The notes under the pieces are model-generated. The model was not told the DNA's origin. It did no database searches and worked only from the letters and a program-made list of their open reading frames with translations. A stretch of 64,000 nucleotides of DNA from Pyricularia pennisetigena (Eukaryota; Ascomycota; Sordariomycetes; Magnaporthales; Pyriculariaceae): assembly GCF_004337985.1 (NCBI RefSeq), contig NC_043743.1, forward strand, positions 3,922,580 to 3,986,579, given 5' to 3'. The position numbers and the translations under genes are program-made. Shown in pieces: positions 21,982-33,397 of this stretch. Each line of letters opens with the position of its first letter. Position 1 is the stretch's first letter.

Positions 21982-22947
21982 ATGTTCAAGCGCTCTTTCC
22001 GGTCCAAAGACACCGGAGTCAGCGGCGGCATGGACACGCAACATCGCGTGGACAAGTCGTCGAGGTTGACTAGGAAAGGAGGTGCCGGTGGCGGTAGTTC
22101 GAGCTCAGGACGGGATCCACAGAAGCTGTCGAAACTGCAAAGGTCGTTCTCAACCAAGAAAGAGGAACCTGCGCGCTCCAGCGCCAAGTCCCTCGCCCCC
22201 TCACCCATCGTCACGCTAGCCGTGGGCGAGGAAGGACGACTCTTTGCGGCGCACGAGGATGTTCTCTGCCAGAGCCCTTTCTTCGAAGAACTCTGCAGAG
22301 GTCAGTACCTTGAGGCGCAGAGCAAGAGAATTTCTTTACCAGAGGAAGAGCCGGAAGTGTTCTCCGGCGTGCTGGAGTACCTCTACAAGGGCGACTACTA
22401 CCCGCGCTTGCTTCACAACAAGCACCGAAACTCTTGGGAACTCGAGGATTCCAACACCACAACACCACGCCGAACCACCCCGCAAACTTCCCCCAACCCC
22501 AACGAAAACAACCGAGGTGGCCGCGCGAGCGGTGGTGGCAACAGCTACCAACCAGTCGAGGCGACCGTCTATGTGGCCGGTGAAGGGCAGCACGTGCTGC
22601 GCGACACGGCCATCTACTGCGCGGCAGGGCGGTACGGGCTTGAGGAGCTCCAGCGGCTGGCGCTGCGCAAGCAGGGCCTCCAATCCGGCATTGACGTCGG
22701 CACCATCCTCAGATCAGCTCGGTACTGCTACGCGCACACACCCGACTCGGACAGCCGCCTGCGCGCCCATTACCTTGCGCTCATCATCCGATGCAGGCGC
22801 ACTTTCAAACGGAGCGGCACCATGCAGGCCGAGATGGAGCGCGGTGGAGAGGGCTCCAAGATGTTTTTCGACCTATTTGTCGCCATGTGCAACCACCTCG
22901 ATGAGGTCATCGAGGATGGCAACGCCGGATCCCCGAGGTTGGTCTGA
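21982..22947 (+). CDS. BTB/POZ domain protein
   Basis: Single exon, 321 residues. The first 70 residues are basic, Ser/Gly-rich and probably disordered. A BTB/POZ fold begins at about residue 75 (PIVTLAVGEEGRLFAAHEDVLCQSPFF), with the usual order: strand, HxxVLxxxSPFF helix, then VFSGVLEYLYKGDYY at about 127-140. A loop of about 35 Asn/Gly/Thr-rich residues (about 150-185) splits the end of the fold, and the part after it (VLRDTAIYCAAGRYGLEELQRLAL) matches the last BTB helices, where such proteins read yxxAxKYxxxxLxxlA. The rest is helical. In fungi these stand-alone BTB proteins dimerise or link substrates to Cul3; nothing here tells which. No Kelch, MATH or zinc-finger part is present. Confidence 0.88.
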   Translation: MFKRSFRSKDTGVSGGMDTQHRVDKSSRLTRKGGAGGGSSSSGRDPQKLSKLQRSFSTKKEEPARSSAKSLAPSPIVTLAVGEEGRLFAAHEDVLCQSPFFEELCRGQYLEAQSKRISLPEEEPEVFSGVLEYLYKGDYYPRLLHNKHRNSWELEDSNTTTPRRTTPQTSPNPNENNRGGRASGGGNSYQPVEATVYVAGEGQHVLRDTAIYCAAGRYGLEELQRLALRKQGLQSGIDVGTILRSARYCYAHTPDSDSRLRAHYLALIIRCRRTFKRSGTMQAEMERGGEGSKMFFDLFVAMCNHLDEVIEDGNAGSPRLV

Positions 22948-25294
22948 AAGGGGTTGCTTGACTGATTCCCGTCCAGTCTCCTGCGGAGATGGGCAGAATC
23001 GGCATGGTCTGGCCAAATTGGGTCCTGCGGGACTTCTTCCTCGGCGTTTGAACTGATTCCAGGAATACACCTGGGACATACCAGCAGATTGAGCACCGAG
23101 TTTTGCTTTTCCGGGATAACCGAGGGTTTTTGAGTCTAAGTGTCTGGTCAGTTTTGCTTTGGGCGATCCCTCCCCCACTCTTGGCTTGTCTGGGCGTTCT
23201 CTGGCGTTTCTCTCCTCGTTTTGCTTTTTTTGCTTTTGTTTCCTTCCTCGCTTGCAGCTCCCCCAAAAGCATGGTTCATCAGATTGGAAACACCATTTGG
23301 GAGATGCCTTTGTTTTTGCTGCAATTTATTGCTGCCAAGGACATTTCAAAAGTCATTCTTCACTTCTTCAAAACGAGGTTGGCCGACCCAGTCATTTTCA
23401 CGATGAACCATTCTGGAAAGGGGGTGAGAGGGGAAATATAACATGGGCAGTCAATCGAGGGAGGTATGTCAAAAAAGCAGAACCCCGTCCGACCAGAGAG
23501 ATACGGATCAAAACACCCAGCCCTAGTGATCCTGTCGGAAATACCCCTTAGCCCATTGTCCCCTCTACCTTCTTGGATGGCTTTCTTTTTCTTGATCTCT
23601 TGTCCTGCGTGCTTTTTTGTTACTGTTCCGCCTAGTGATACCCCGTTGTGGATTTTAATTCCTGACGTTGCTTGTTCGCTTCTTCTCCACTCCTGTACAG
23701 TTTTTGGGTGTTTGTTTTTCAAAGTCAGGTTTGGGAGAAAAGAGTCGAGAGCAACGGTTGACGGATGCTTTATCCGGGAGCAACTTTTCTTTGGAGCCCT
23801 TCTTGTCTTTGCGACAAAACATACCCGGCGTGTTCAACCATCTTGATCACCTCCACAACAACAAAAACCAAAAACAAAAAAAAAAAAAAATCCCAACGAC
23901 CAAAGACAAAAAAAAAGTACAACCAAATTTGGCGTTACTTTGTTTTTTCTTTCTCAACGGCGTCTGCTGGTTAAGGATACTCTCCTCTTTATTTGGTTTC
24001 TACTCTTTGCCCCTCTCTCAGCGAGAGAGGGCTGGAATGACGAGATTGACAACAAAACTCCACTCGAGGGGACTTTCGGTGATGAGGAAGGAAAACGGGA
24101 TGAGAGGATGAGAAGATGAAAGAGAGGGAAATGGTAGTGATCCCTGGGGATCCCCGTCAAGAATGCCAGTCTCCCAAGTCTTCTCAATAAGAAAAATAAC
24201 GCACCCTTTTGTCTCCTTTCCACAGCCATCGGAAACCCCAACAACAAATCACCACTCTTTGTGTACCAATTCCCTTTGTTAAAGCCATTGGAAGGAGGAA
24301 GCAGATTGTGAGAAGGAAGGAGCAACTGGGAAGAGATGCCTTTTTTGTTGGAGATGATGGGGAAGATCCAGGGGCTTTTTTTCTGCATGGAGTTGCCTAG
24401 CGCGGGCATTTTCCCCACTTCATTTGACATGACGATTTGATGAGACTTACGATAGATTGCGATAGAGTTGCTCATCAAACGGGCTAGTTTTTTTTCGTCC
24501 TTCACCATCCCTAGAGGATGTGTAGGGGAGAAACATGACAACCCCCCGCGCGAGGCTCTTTGATGCCCTACGCTTGAAGGGTTTTGAGGTAATGGGAGAT
24601 TCGGCCACCTCACCAAAACACAATTGTTTCTGGAAATGAACGTGGGTGACCAATGTGATGTTTGGTTTTGCTAGATGTGATTTATGGGCTCACCTTCAGC
24701 TGTCTTGTCCCCATGTTCGCGGGGCGGCACACCGTCCCGCTGCTCCGCGATCCGAAGTTTACCCAAAGGTGAGTCGAGAAGAGTGGGGCACCATATTTCC
24801 CCTTCTGGAAACTCCGCCATTGAGGGCATCCAGACTGACCTGAATGAACTTGCCCTTGAGGATGACGTGGGGTTTCACGGCATGCGCGATTAGGCCGGGG
24901 TGCTTGTTTATGGAATTTCTATTACAAGATTGAATTGGATCTGCGTGCGCAACGTGGCACTATTTTCGCGATCAACTGATGGGTACTGGTCCCTAGGGGT
25001 CGGTGGGTTACTGAATACGGCTTGTCCTACCCCGCAGTTACAAACAGGTGGACTTTTGAGAACGGTCATGTCTGACGATACAAGCGACCAAGTGCAGCTA
25101 TGCAGGCTAATTTCCAATAGTCGGAAATGTATAAAGATGCAGGCGCGGGCCTATCCTGATGTTGTTCTTACCTTGTGCTACAACATCAATCATAGTCCCA
25201 TTTAGCTCAAGCTCGATATTCAATTCAACCTAGCACCCGCAAACGTTCTTGTAACTTGCAGAACAAACACCGATCACATCAAAAATACACAACC
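22948..25294. other. Intergenic, no gene seen
   Basis: About 2.3 kb with T-rich runs and a poly-A stretch near 23877-23890. It holds the 3' UTR of the BTB gene and the promoter of the DUF1349 gene. Several overlapping open frames on both strands are not supported by any family. Confidence 0.5.
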
Positions 25295-26021
25295 ATGAGC
25301 TCATTCAACATCAAGGCGGGGCCCGGAACTGACATCTGGCGCAAGCCGCCCACCAAGGATATTTTCAACGGTAAGATGCACGGTTGTCACTTTCTCTTAT
25401 TTATATATACATACATATATATTTTATAGGGCAACTAGAGATGAAGAATGGATAGATAAAAGATCCGTGACTAACAAAGAGAGTCACAACACTTCAACAG
25501 CTCCAACCCACGCACCCGCAGGCACCAAGACCACCGCGCCGCTCTCCACTTTCAAGTCTGCGCAGGTCAGCTTCACCTTTAAGCCGACGGAGCAGTACGA
25601 CCAGGGCGGCGTCGTGCTGTCCCTTAACCCACCCGAGGGCAACGGCAGCTCGTCCTCGCCCAAGAAGTGGGTCAAGTCGGGCGTGGAGCTGCTGGACGGA
25701 ACACCGGTGCTCGGCACGGTGGCCTGCGACACGTGGGCCGATTGGTCGCTCAGCCCAGCGGCCGTCAAGCCCGATGGCAAGACGGTGGACGCGACCATAC
25801 TGCTCCAGAAGGAGGGCGACGAGAATGGCGTCAGCCTCTGGGTCTACAGCGTCGGTGCCGATGGGGTTAAGAGGCCACTCAGGGAGGTCTGCTGGGTCTT
25901 TGCCGATGATATGCAGAAGTGGGAAGTCAAGGTCGAGGCTTATGCTGCTAGGCCGGCAAAGGGCACAGCGGACGAGTTGGGGGTGGAGTTTGGCGGGTTG
26001 GAGGTCACGTGGAGCGAGTAA
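25295..26021 (+). CDS. DUF1349 / REE1-like concanavalin A-fold protein
   Basis: Two exons, 25295-25370 and 25522-26021, about 191 residues. The intron has GTAAGA and CCGCAG borders, phase 1, and joins FNG to TKTTAPLS. The protein begins MSSFNIKAGPGTDIWRKPP, the usual start of the family in fungi, and has the conserved FKSAQVSFTFKPTEQYDQGG core, then KWVKSGVEL, LLQKEGDENGVSLWVY and REVCWVFAD strands. The family (DUF1349, concanavalin A-like superfamily) includes yeast Ree1, linked to regulation of enolase; the biochemical role is not known. Length is normal. No signal peptide, so cytosolic. Confidence 0.88.
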
Positions 26022-26517
26022 TTGGGCATTTTTTTTGGGGGGCTGGATGTACTGGGTAACTTGCCTATGTCGTTAGATGAGGCTACTTTGGTGCATGTTA
26101 TGTAATTGGTTACGCATATGAATCAAAGCCTTTCGTGAAGCATACGAGACTTGAACTTGCAGGCCGATTTTTGCCAGTCATTTGTGGAGGATGTGACGGA
26201 TAGCAATTGCACACCTCTCGTTGCGCCAGGGTTGGGGTTGCGAATAGGCTTTAAATATCCAGATCCACTCTGGAGCAGCAACGATTCGGTCCCTGGACCC
26301 ACTTGTTTGGGGACAGCCTAGCCTTAGCAGAAACAGCTATGTGTACCTTACTTGTTCGTCAACACCAAAGCAAAGTCGACCAGAACACATCACCAATTGT
26401 TACCGAAACACCCGCGCGCCTGCCTTTATTCCTCCTGTCCACAGCGGACACGACCACTGCGATACCACGCGACTGCGAATTTCACCCTACTTTGGCCTGC
26501 CCACCGTATCATCAGCC
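26022..26517. other. Short intergenic region, promoter of Sec11 gene
   Basis: 3' flank of the DUF1349 gene and upstream region of the Sec11 gene. No separate gene seen. Confidence 0.5.
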
Positions 26518-27358
26518 ATGCTGTCCTCACTAGGGAACTCGAGGCAAGCGGCCACGCAGATCCTCAACTTTGCCCTGATTCTGTCGACAGCATTTATGGT
26601 ACGCCCCAATCCCCATACATAAACAAAGCAGAAAGGCTATGGCCTTGGTTTCACGCGCGCATCAGCAAAACGGACAGAGGACCCTGATTGCAGTCTGTCT
26701 GGGGGGATGCGCTTCAGACATCATGTCGCAGGGACACGGGGCTGACAAACAAACAAACGATGCAGATGTGGAAGGGTCTATCTGTCGCGACAGACTCGCC
26801 TTCGCCAATCGTCGTCGTCCTCTCAGGGTCCATGGAGCCCGCTTTCCAGCGCGGTGATTTACTCTTCCTCTGGAACAGGAATATAGTTCAAGAGACGGAC
26901 GTGGGCGAGATTGTGGTCTACAACGTCAAGGGCAAGGACATACCGATTGTGCACAGGATCGTGAGGAAGTTTGGCGTAGGGTGAGTGTTTTTTTTTTTTT
27001 TTTTTTTTTTTTTTCTCTCCCCTTCATGCGAATTTCTTCCTCTTCAGTTGCTGTTGCGACGGGAGTGCAACCTTTGCAGCAAACAAGCAAAAGTCGCTTG
27101 ATGGCTGATTTTATGAACTTGTCCGTACGCCTCAGTCCCAAAGCCAAGCTCCTCACCAAGGGCGACAACAATGCGGCAGACGACACGGAGCTGTACGCCA
27201 AGGACCAGGACTACCTCGAGAGGAAAGACATCATTGGCAGCGTTGTGGCGTATATACCGTTTGTCGGCTACGTGACCATCATGCTATCGGAGCACCCTTG
27301 GATGAAGACTGCGATGCTGGGTATCATGGGATTGATGGTGGTGCTGCAGCGCGAATAG
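26518..27358 (+). CDS. sec11: Signal peptidase complex catalytic subunit Sec11
   Basis: Three exons, 26518-26598, 26766-26980 and 27136-27358, about 172 residues (yeast Sec11 has 167). Borders are GTACGC...TGCAG (phase 0) and GTGAGT...CTCAG (phase 2). It cleaves signal peptides in the ER lumen as part of the signal peptidase complex. The serine of SGSMEP is residue 49, the histidine (IVHRI) is residue 90, and the acidic residues are Asp109 in TKGDNN and Asp115, so the Ser-His-Asp centre is complete. A single membrane anchor lies at about residues 13-27 plus the start of exon 2, and a second hydrophobic segment near the C terminus ([12 protein letters not shown]). The second intron holds a 27-T run just after its donor (26988-27014). 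Confidence 0.95.
26988..27014. repeat. 27-nt T tract inside a Sec11 intron
   Basis: Begins seven bases after the GTGAGT donor, so far from the acceptor where a polypyrimidine tract usually sits. Confidence 0.85.
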
Positions 27359-28461
27359 CGGGTGGCTTAGAGAAAGTCACTTGTTGCGCTTCTTTTTGGT
27401 GGCCTTTTGTTACCGCTTCGATGCGGAATTTTTTCAGCTTAGCAAACAAAGATAAAAATGCCCCAAATGGAGAAATTGTAACCTTGCAACCTGGCTGCAG
27501 AACATGGTACAAAGATATTTTGTGGATTGGAGAGGGAGATAGGACTAATCAGGGTTGATTATCTCGCTTGGCACTGACCTTAGGTAAGATGCAGAAGTTT
27601 TTTTTTTTTTTCTTTTCCTCTTTTTTGTACTCTAACGATGACGTTCAACATGAATGTTTGGGGTGCCTAAATCAAAAATGTCTTGGAACGGGCAAAATAG
27701 GTTATGAGTTGTATCACCATGCCCACATTCTATACCACAGCGTAGCCCGCCCTCGCCGATCAAATGCAGAGCCACGTCTGCAGGGCAAAGTTGCCCAACA
27801 AGGCGCAGCCCCATCTTGGCCGACACCAGCGACCTTTTCGGATCCGAAAATGGGCAGCCTTGGCAAGCGCAATCATGTGCGAGCTGAGCCCTTCGGCTTG
27901 TCGGCTGCACTTCTGGACAACCGCTCAACGACCCAATGGCATCAGCCATACGCAAAATAGCAATCTACCTCCTTGTCAGATCTCACCTGTACAGAGTGGT
28001 GGGTTAACAACACAGAGCCACCAATCCTGGGGGTCGGGCTGCCATAGCACTGGGAGGCTTTTCAGGAAGTTGAGCCCCCCCTCCCTCCCAACACCCGCCT
28101 GGCTGTGTTCCTCTTGGCGGGTGAGGTGAGGTGAGATTTCGCGCCAGCTCTTCTTAAATGTCTTTTTATTTTTCAAGTACCGAATTTTGGATGTTGCCTG
28201 GTAGGGAGGGCGGCAGCTAGAATTGTACATGTGTATAAGATGCTGCCATGCCCTGGCATATACAACGATGGGTCTAGGAAGGAATCAAGCTTATTTAACG
28301 ATCAAGACACATTTGTGTTCATTTCACTTCATCACTTTGCCATCGATATCCTTGAGGAACACAACTTTTCCTTTTTTTTTTTTTTTTTTTTACTTGTTAA
28401 TAGACATACATACAGAGGGGCATCATCTCCCGCATCAAATCGTCAACCAGCAGCCGATAAG
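27359..28461. other. Intergenic, no gene seen
   Basis: 3' flank of Sec11 and promoter of the four-TM gene. It holds T runs near 27600-27611 and 28372-28391, the latter some 70 bases before the start codon at 28462. Confidence 0.5.
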
Positions 28462-29347
28462 ATGGACAACAACGCATACAACAAAGCGGGCCAGCCCATT
28501 CTTACCAAGGTGGTTTCGAGCAAGAAATCGTTCATGCTAAAGAGTGCTACCGGTGTCGCCATACTCATCATGGACATAATTCTCATCGGCGTTGCTGCTG
28601 GCAGCTTGAGTGCCCCTGGAGTGTATACTTGGTATTATTATTTCTCCCCATTCTACAACTTTGTCTTTTGCGTCCCGACGGTAAGTCTTTTTTTTTTCAC
28701 ATTTGCGTACCACGCTCCCTGACAGTTCACGCGCCCGTTCTATTTATATCTACCCGGAGGGTTTGAAAAACACACGCACACACAACAAAGACTGACAGGA
28801 TATGTGACACAAAAATTATAGGCCATTCTGTCCTTTGGATGGCAGGTAGCTGAGTTCATCACCGTCGCGGTCCGCAAGGATCGTGGGATCCACCCGGGTG
28901 CGCACGTCGGCATGCACCTCGTCATCTGGCTCTCCTACATCGTCGCCGCCGTGTATTCCGGCTTTGAGGTTCAGAGGCTCGACCACTATAACAGGTATCC
29001 ATACGACGGCTACCGCTCATCGCGCACTGCTGCTTCCGATATCCAGGCGGGAATCAAGAAGATTTTCTCATTCCAGGTTGCTGTTTTGGTGTTTGTGGTG
29101 CTGTTGGTGTAAGTCTGAATCCTTGAAAATCCCTCCTTTCTTTTTTTGTCATGCTTTGGAGGGGGTCTCCGCGACGAAAACGGCGACGTTTGGCTGACTC
29201 GCAAAGTTCTTTTCCTCATTTAGTCTTGCACACTTTGCCCTGTTTGTTCGCGCTTGCATTGAGACGCACCGCCGAAACAAGCAGATCCGTGGTGTCTACG
29301 TCCAGGCTAAACAGACCGATCAGCAGTGGGGCGGCAATCAGGCCTAG
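28462..29347 (+). CDS. Four-transmembrane protein (MARVEL-like topology, hypothetical)
   Basis: Three exons, 28462-28680, 28822-29108 and 29224-29347, about 209 residues. Borders are GTAAGT...ATAG (phase 0) and GTAAGT...TTTAG (phase 2), all textbook. Hydrophobic segments are at about 30-50 (GVAILIMDIILIGVAAGSL), 60-85 (NFVFCVPTAILSFGWQVAEF), 103-122 (HLVIWLSYIVAAVYSGF) and 157-180 (FQVAVLVFVVLLVLAHFALFV). Both ends are hydrophilic and probably cytosolic. Four-helix topology with similar spacing is found in fungal MARVEL proteins that act in plasma-membrane domains, but I do not recognise a diagnostic motif, so the name is a topological suggestion. Upstream is a T run; neighbours give no functional hint. 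Confidence 0.8.
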
Positions 29348-30611
29348 AAATACCAACTATAATCCGCCTTGCGAGGTGCCTGGGTTGCGTCGTCTCGTCT
29401 CCCATTGCCGAGCCAGATGGGAAACATTCGTGAGCGCCTTGCCTCATGATTGCTGACGATTTTGCCAAATTCTTTTGCGCCCATTTCTTGTACATATCTG
29501 TATTTTGTATTTGCGTTTGCATTTCTTTTTTTTTTTTTTTACGTTACAATTTCGATCGATACCCCCATACACATTCGAGTCTACTTTAGTCTAGACCACT
29601 TACTTGCCTTGGAACACTATAATGATACACAAAAATTGTCCATTTACGTCAAGCGCTTATACTAGCAGAATCTGGGGAATGACAACGCACAAACAAGAGA
29701 TGATTCAGGACCGGGCATTATAAAAAAAAAACCCCGTTATCGGCCATTCCTGGCTCTCAAGACTAGCTAGCTTTTATGCGTCGAGATCTATCAATCTGTC
29801 TGCAAACGGGTGAGAACGCCAAAATCTATGCTCACCACCAATTTTAGGGAACATGGGAGTGATTTTTACCACTGCGGCCCGCCTGGCATCTTTTTGGCCC
29901 GTCGCTCAGCACACCTAGTATGTTGATGGACCCAAGACCACTTTTTGTGGCTGTAGGTATTTTTGGACCAGCGAGTATGGCACCTCAGGATTTGGATGTC
30001 TCTTCCAATATTGTTCTCCATCCCGTTGAGGCTACCGCATATTTTCGATCTACCGTTGTGGGCCCAGCAACGGTAGCTACTGACCAAGCGTGTGGGAAAG
30101 GAAGACTTTAGTTGCCCTTGCTGCAATAGTTATCGGGCCCAGTGCATCAGAAATCTGGGATGCTGTGCAGAGGCTGCCGGCCTATGCTGTAAGCCACCAT
30201 CGCTATCACCACTCGTGACATCCTGGCCTCTTAGCAGACCTGCAGGAGGCAATTTTGGAACCTCATGAAGCAGAGTTAGGCTGCATGCGCGAATAGCAGC
30301 ATTTCTATGGTCTTCAACTACAAGCAAGATGATAGGCTCCATTTATGCGCAGTGAATCTCTTGCGAAGGGCTTGATGACGGGATGCGTTCAAAAGTCTTG
30401 CAGTGTCAAGAACCTTTTGTGTAAGCCAGGAATGAATCAGCCCGCGGGCAAGAGGACCTGGTGTTTCCCTAAATTATAACGACTCTGATAAAATCACCGG
30501 CAAAAACAAAACAAAACCAATCAACATCCATCAGAGTGGACGCGGAAACTTGCCAACACCACCAAGCACCGTCCCTAGGAGCTTCCGTGCAACATACTGG
30601 ACCTTGTGTGA
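29348..30611. other. Intergenic, no gene seen
   Basis: 3' flank of the four-TM gene, then about 1 kb of unremarkable sequence up to the receptor remnant. No coding signal I can support. Confidence 0.5.
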
Positions 30612-31007
30612 TCTGTTTCTGCCTGTATCGTTTTCCGGCTGTTCTCTCGCGTGCTCGTGGAGCCCAGCAGTGGCGCCTCACGGCACATTCGTCACTCCAT
30701 AAGCCTGCGTGAGCTGGGCTGGGAGGACCTCTTCATCGGGCTGACGTTCCCCTTAGTCATTGTCTGCTTTTACACGGGGACCGAGATCCTGCGCGGCCAC
30801 GGCCTAGGCAGGGACGTGTGGATGCTGACGCCGGAGCAGATCACTGGCGTCGCCTTTTGGATCGTCGCGGGCGGGTCGCTGTACATTGTGTCCATGATGG
30901 TGGTCCGCGCCTCGCTGATCTGCTTCTTCATGTGCGTCTTTTGCTGCCCGCTGGAAAATTGGCGTCATGGCTATTCTTTCGCTGGGTTTGTTGTAAGTTA
31001 GGAGCTG

Positions 31008-31053
<46 letters not shown>

Positions 31054-31420
31054 CGAGCCCCAGACAAGATAACAGAAGAAGCTGACAAACTCTGAACTTC
31101 TCATCACCAAAACAAAACAGCTCCATAGTCGCCAGTTGCATCCGGCTCTCGACCTTGGACAAGTTCAGCAAGTCGCCCAACGCCACCAGGAATAACTTCA
31201 ATGCCGTTATGTGGTCCATCCTCGACCTCTGGGTCTCCGCCACCTGCGCTTGTCCCCCCGTCGCTGTGCATCCTGTTTGCGCGCAAGCTGCCGAGCCTGC
31301 TGGCGCAACTCGGCCGCAGGTTCGGCATATGTTGCCGCCGCCGCCGCCGCCGAGTCCTCGCCTTGCTCCTCCCTCTTCCGTCGCCGGTGCTGGCTGCGCT
31401 GCTGGCCGTGTAAGCGGCGT
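30612..31420 (+). pseudogene. Decayed PTH11-like receptor (fungal rhodopsin-domain family)
   Basis: The first block (30612-30930) reads FRLFSRVLVE, then GWEDLFIGLTFPLVI, a GxGxxxW-type GHGLGRDVWMLTPEQ loop and YIVSMMVVRASLICFF, which is the usual order of the second and third helices in the fungal rhodopsin domain family. A later block (about 31117-31230) reads SIVASCIRLSTLDKF, NATRNNFNAVMWSILDLWVS, matching the start of the last helices and the WSxxE-type region. Roughly 100 residues between them are absent and in their place is a 42-T run. After the CACPPV part the frame must shift by one to follow PSLCILFARKLPSLL, which the family normally reads directly after that point. The first helix is also missing. 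So it is a broken receptor. Alternatively the T run could lie inside an intron with GTGCGT donor at 30931, which would still leave the internal loss and frameshift. Confidence 0.65.
31010..31051. repeat. 42-nt T tract at the receptor deletion point
   Basis: Direct count of uninterrupted thymines. It lies where about 100 codons of the receptor are missing. Confidence 0.85.
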
Positions 31421-32064
31421 TCGTAAAGTTTCCTGTGTCTGGGGGTCTGGCTGCAGCAAATCAGAGGATATGGTGTTGTTGACGTCGAGCAACCGTGGCA
31501 GCAGCCGGTTAGACGACGGGCAGGAGAGTGAGAAAACCGGCGGGGTCACGGGGGTCAATGATGTGTGTGAGGTAAAGTCGGGTGGGACAGATGAGTCTAA
31601 CCAAGTTGATGATCATTGAAAAGGAGCGAGTGATGTTCTTGGGATATTTGAGCTTGGAGCCGTGGGTGTTACATTTGCATGGACTTCCTCATTTCTTTTC
31701 CAGCCAGTATTGGTAGAATTGTCAACATGTAAGCGTCATGTGTTCGGTTCCCAAAAGCGTTTCTGATATGGTCTGACATACATGCACTCGCGCTAATCAG
31801 GAAGAGGAATCACTTTCTTCACTTTCTTGGTTCTTGTCCTTATCCCCGCCAGCTGATTCGACACTCTGCCGGAATGGAGAAATCGTCGGAGTTAAGACAC
31901 CCATTGACACAGCAGATATGTGCGTGTGAACACAACACATAAATAGCCCGTAATCTTACTCCAACGATCTTGAGTTTCGACTGGGGGCGCTTTTTCAGTT
32001 CATCGTATTCTGACTATTTGATATCAGATTCCGATCCAAAACGTCAGCATCCAACATATTAACC
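31421..32064. other. Intergenic, promoter of the dehydrogenase gene
   Basis: 3' flank of the receptor remnant and leader of the next gene. No gene seen. Confidence 0.5.
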
Positions 32065-33397
32065 ATGGCACCCATCAACAAAGCTGCGTATTTGGACGGT
32101 GCAAAGAAGCGGCCACTTGCGGTTCGCGATGCACCGTATACAAGCCCTGGCCCGGACCAAATAGTCGTCAAGAATTTCGCCATCGCTCTGAACCCAGTCG
32201 AGGCATTCAAGCAGGCCCTGGGGAACCTGATGTATGAACATGTCAAATATCCTTTTGTAATGGGATTTGATGTTTCTGGTATCGTAAGTTGATTGCCTCG
32301 TCCTGCATCGTTCTGTACACCTACAAAAAATAATACTAAGACCCATTGCAACAGGTGGTTGAAGTCGGCCCCAACGTGACGCGCTTCAAAGTCGGAGACA
32401 GGGTGATCGGACTCGCCCTTGGCATGGAGAAGCACTACAACAGTTCGGCAATGTGTGGATTTCAGATGTATACGGTTCTGCAGGAAAAAATGACCTGCCC
32501 CGTTCCACAGTCAATTTCACTTGAGAAGGCAGTGGTATTACCACTGGGCCTGTCGACGGCGGCCTGCAGCCTGTTCCAGAAGGACCAGCTTGGTCTGAGA
32601 CACCCAATGGTCGACCAGGCTGGGCTTGACGGGTCTGGAAGGAGCGACGTCCCTACCGAGAAAGAGGTGTTGGTGATCTGGGGCGGCTCGACCAGTGTCG
32701 GATGCAATGCGATACAGGTAGGATGATATAACCCAAGGCGATAACACCACATCGGCAAGCAAGACTTTCTAGATCCCCACTGCTGACAACTAGTCCCTTG
32801 AAAAAAAAAAAAAAAACACAGCTCGCCAAAGCAGCAGGCTACGAGGTGGTCACGACGTGCTCGCCACGAAATTTCGACCTAGTAAAGTCGCTCGGCGCTA
32901 CAGCGGCCTACGACTACCGTAGCAAATCGGTCGTCGAGGACATTGTGCAACACCACTGCCGCGACAGAACGGTCGCGGGAGCCATGTCCATCGGCGACGG
33001 CGGCGCCGAGGCCTGCGTCGAGATTCTCGGCCGCAGCAGCAGAGGCAAACGCTTTCTGTCCATGGTCAGCTATCCAAGCCCGCCCGACGTCGATGCCGGG
33101 ATCCCTTCTCGGATCGTCTTCATGGCGCGTTGGATGGCGTCCATGACCTTCAAGACTTGGACGAAAGGGGTCCGGTCAAAGTTTGTCTGGGGAGGCACGC
33201 TAGAGCACAACGAGGTCGGAAAGATGATCTACGAGAGCTTTTTGCCGTTGGCCCTGGAACGTGGCGTGCTTGTGCCTGCGCCGGCGCCGGAGGTGATTGG
33301 GAATGATTTGGGGTCAATCCAAGCTGGGCTCGATAGGTTGAAATATGGGAAAGTGTCGGGGAGCAAGCTGGTTGTGCAGTTAGACACCGAGAATTAA
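32065..33397 (+). CDS. Medium-chain dehydrogenase/reductase, trans-enoyl reductase type
   Basis: Three exons, 32065-32283, 32355-32717 and 32822-33397, about 385 residues; introns GTAAGT...ACAG, GTAGGA...ACAG, all phase 0. It has the GroES-like N-terminal fold (residues 1-150; FVMGFDVSGIVVEVGPNV and VGDRVIGLALG) and a Rossmann fold with WGGSTSVG (about 182-189) for NADP(H), then LAKAAGYEVVTTCSPRN and LGATAAYDY. The order and length match the zinc-free fungal group around toxD and the trans-acting enoyl reductases of polyketide pathways, which reduce an enoyl or quinone substrate with NADPH. The zinc-binding Cys cluster of alcohol dehydrogenases is not seen. No polyketide synthase lies nearby, so it is probably a stand-alone reductase. 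Substrate unknown. Confidence 0.9.

Noticed and set aside
32065..33397. A polyketide gene cluster around the enoyl reductase
   Set aside because: No polyketide synthase, transferase, P450 or cluster regulator lies on either side within the window.
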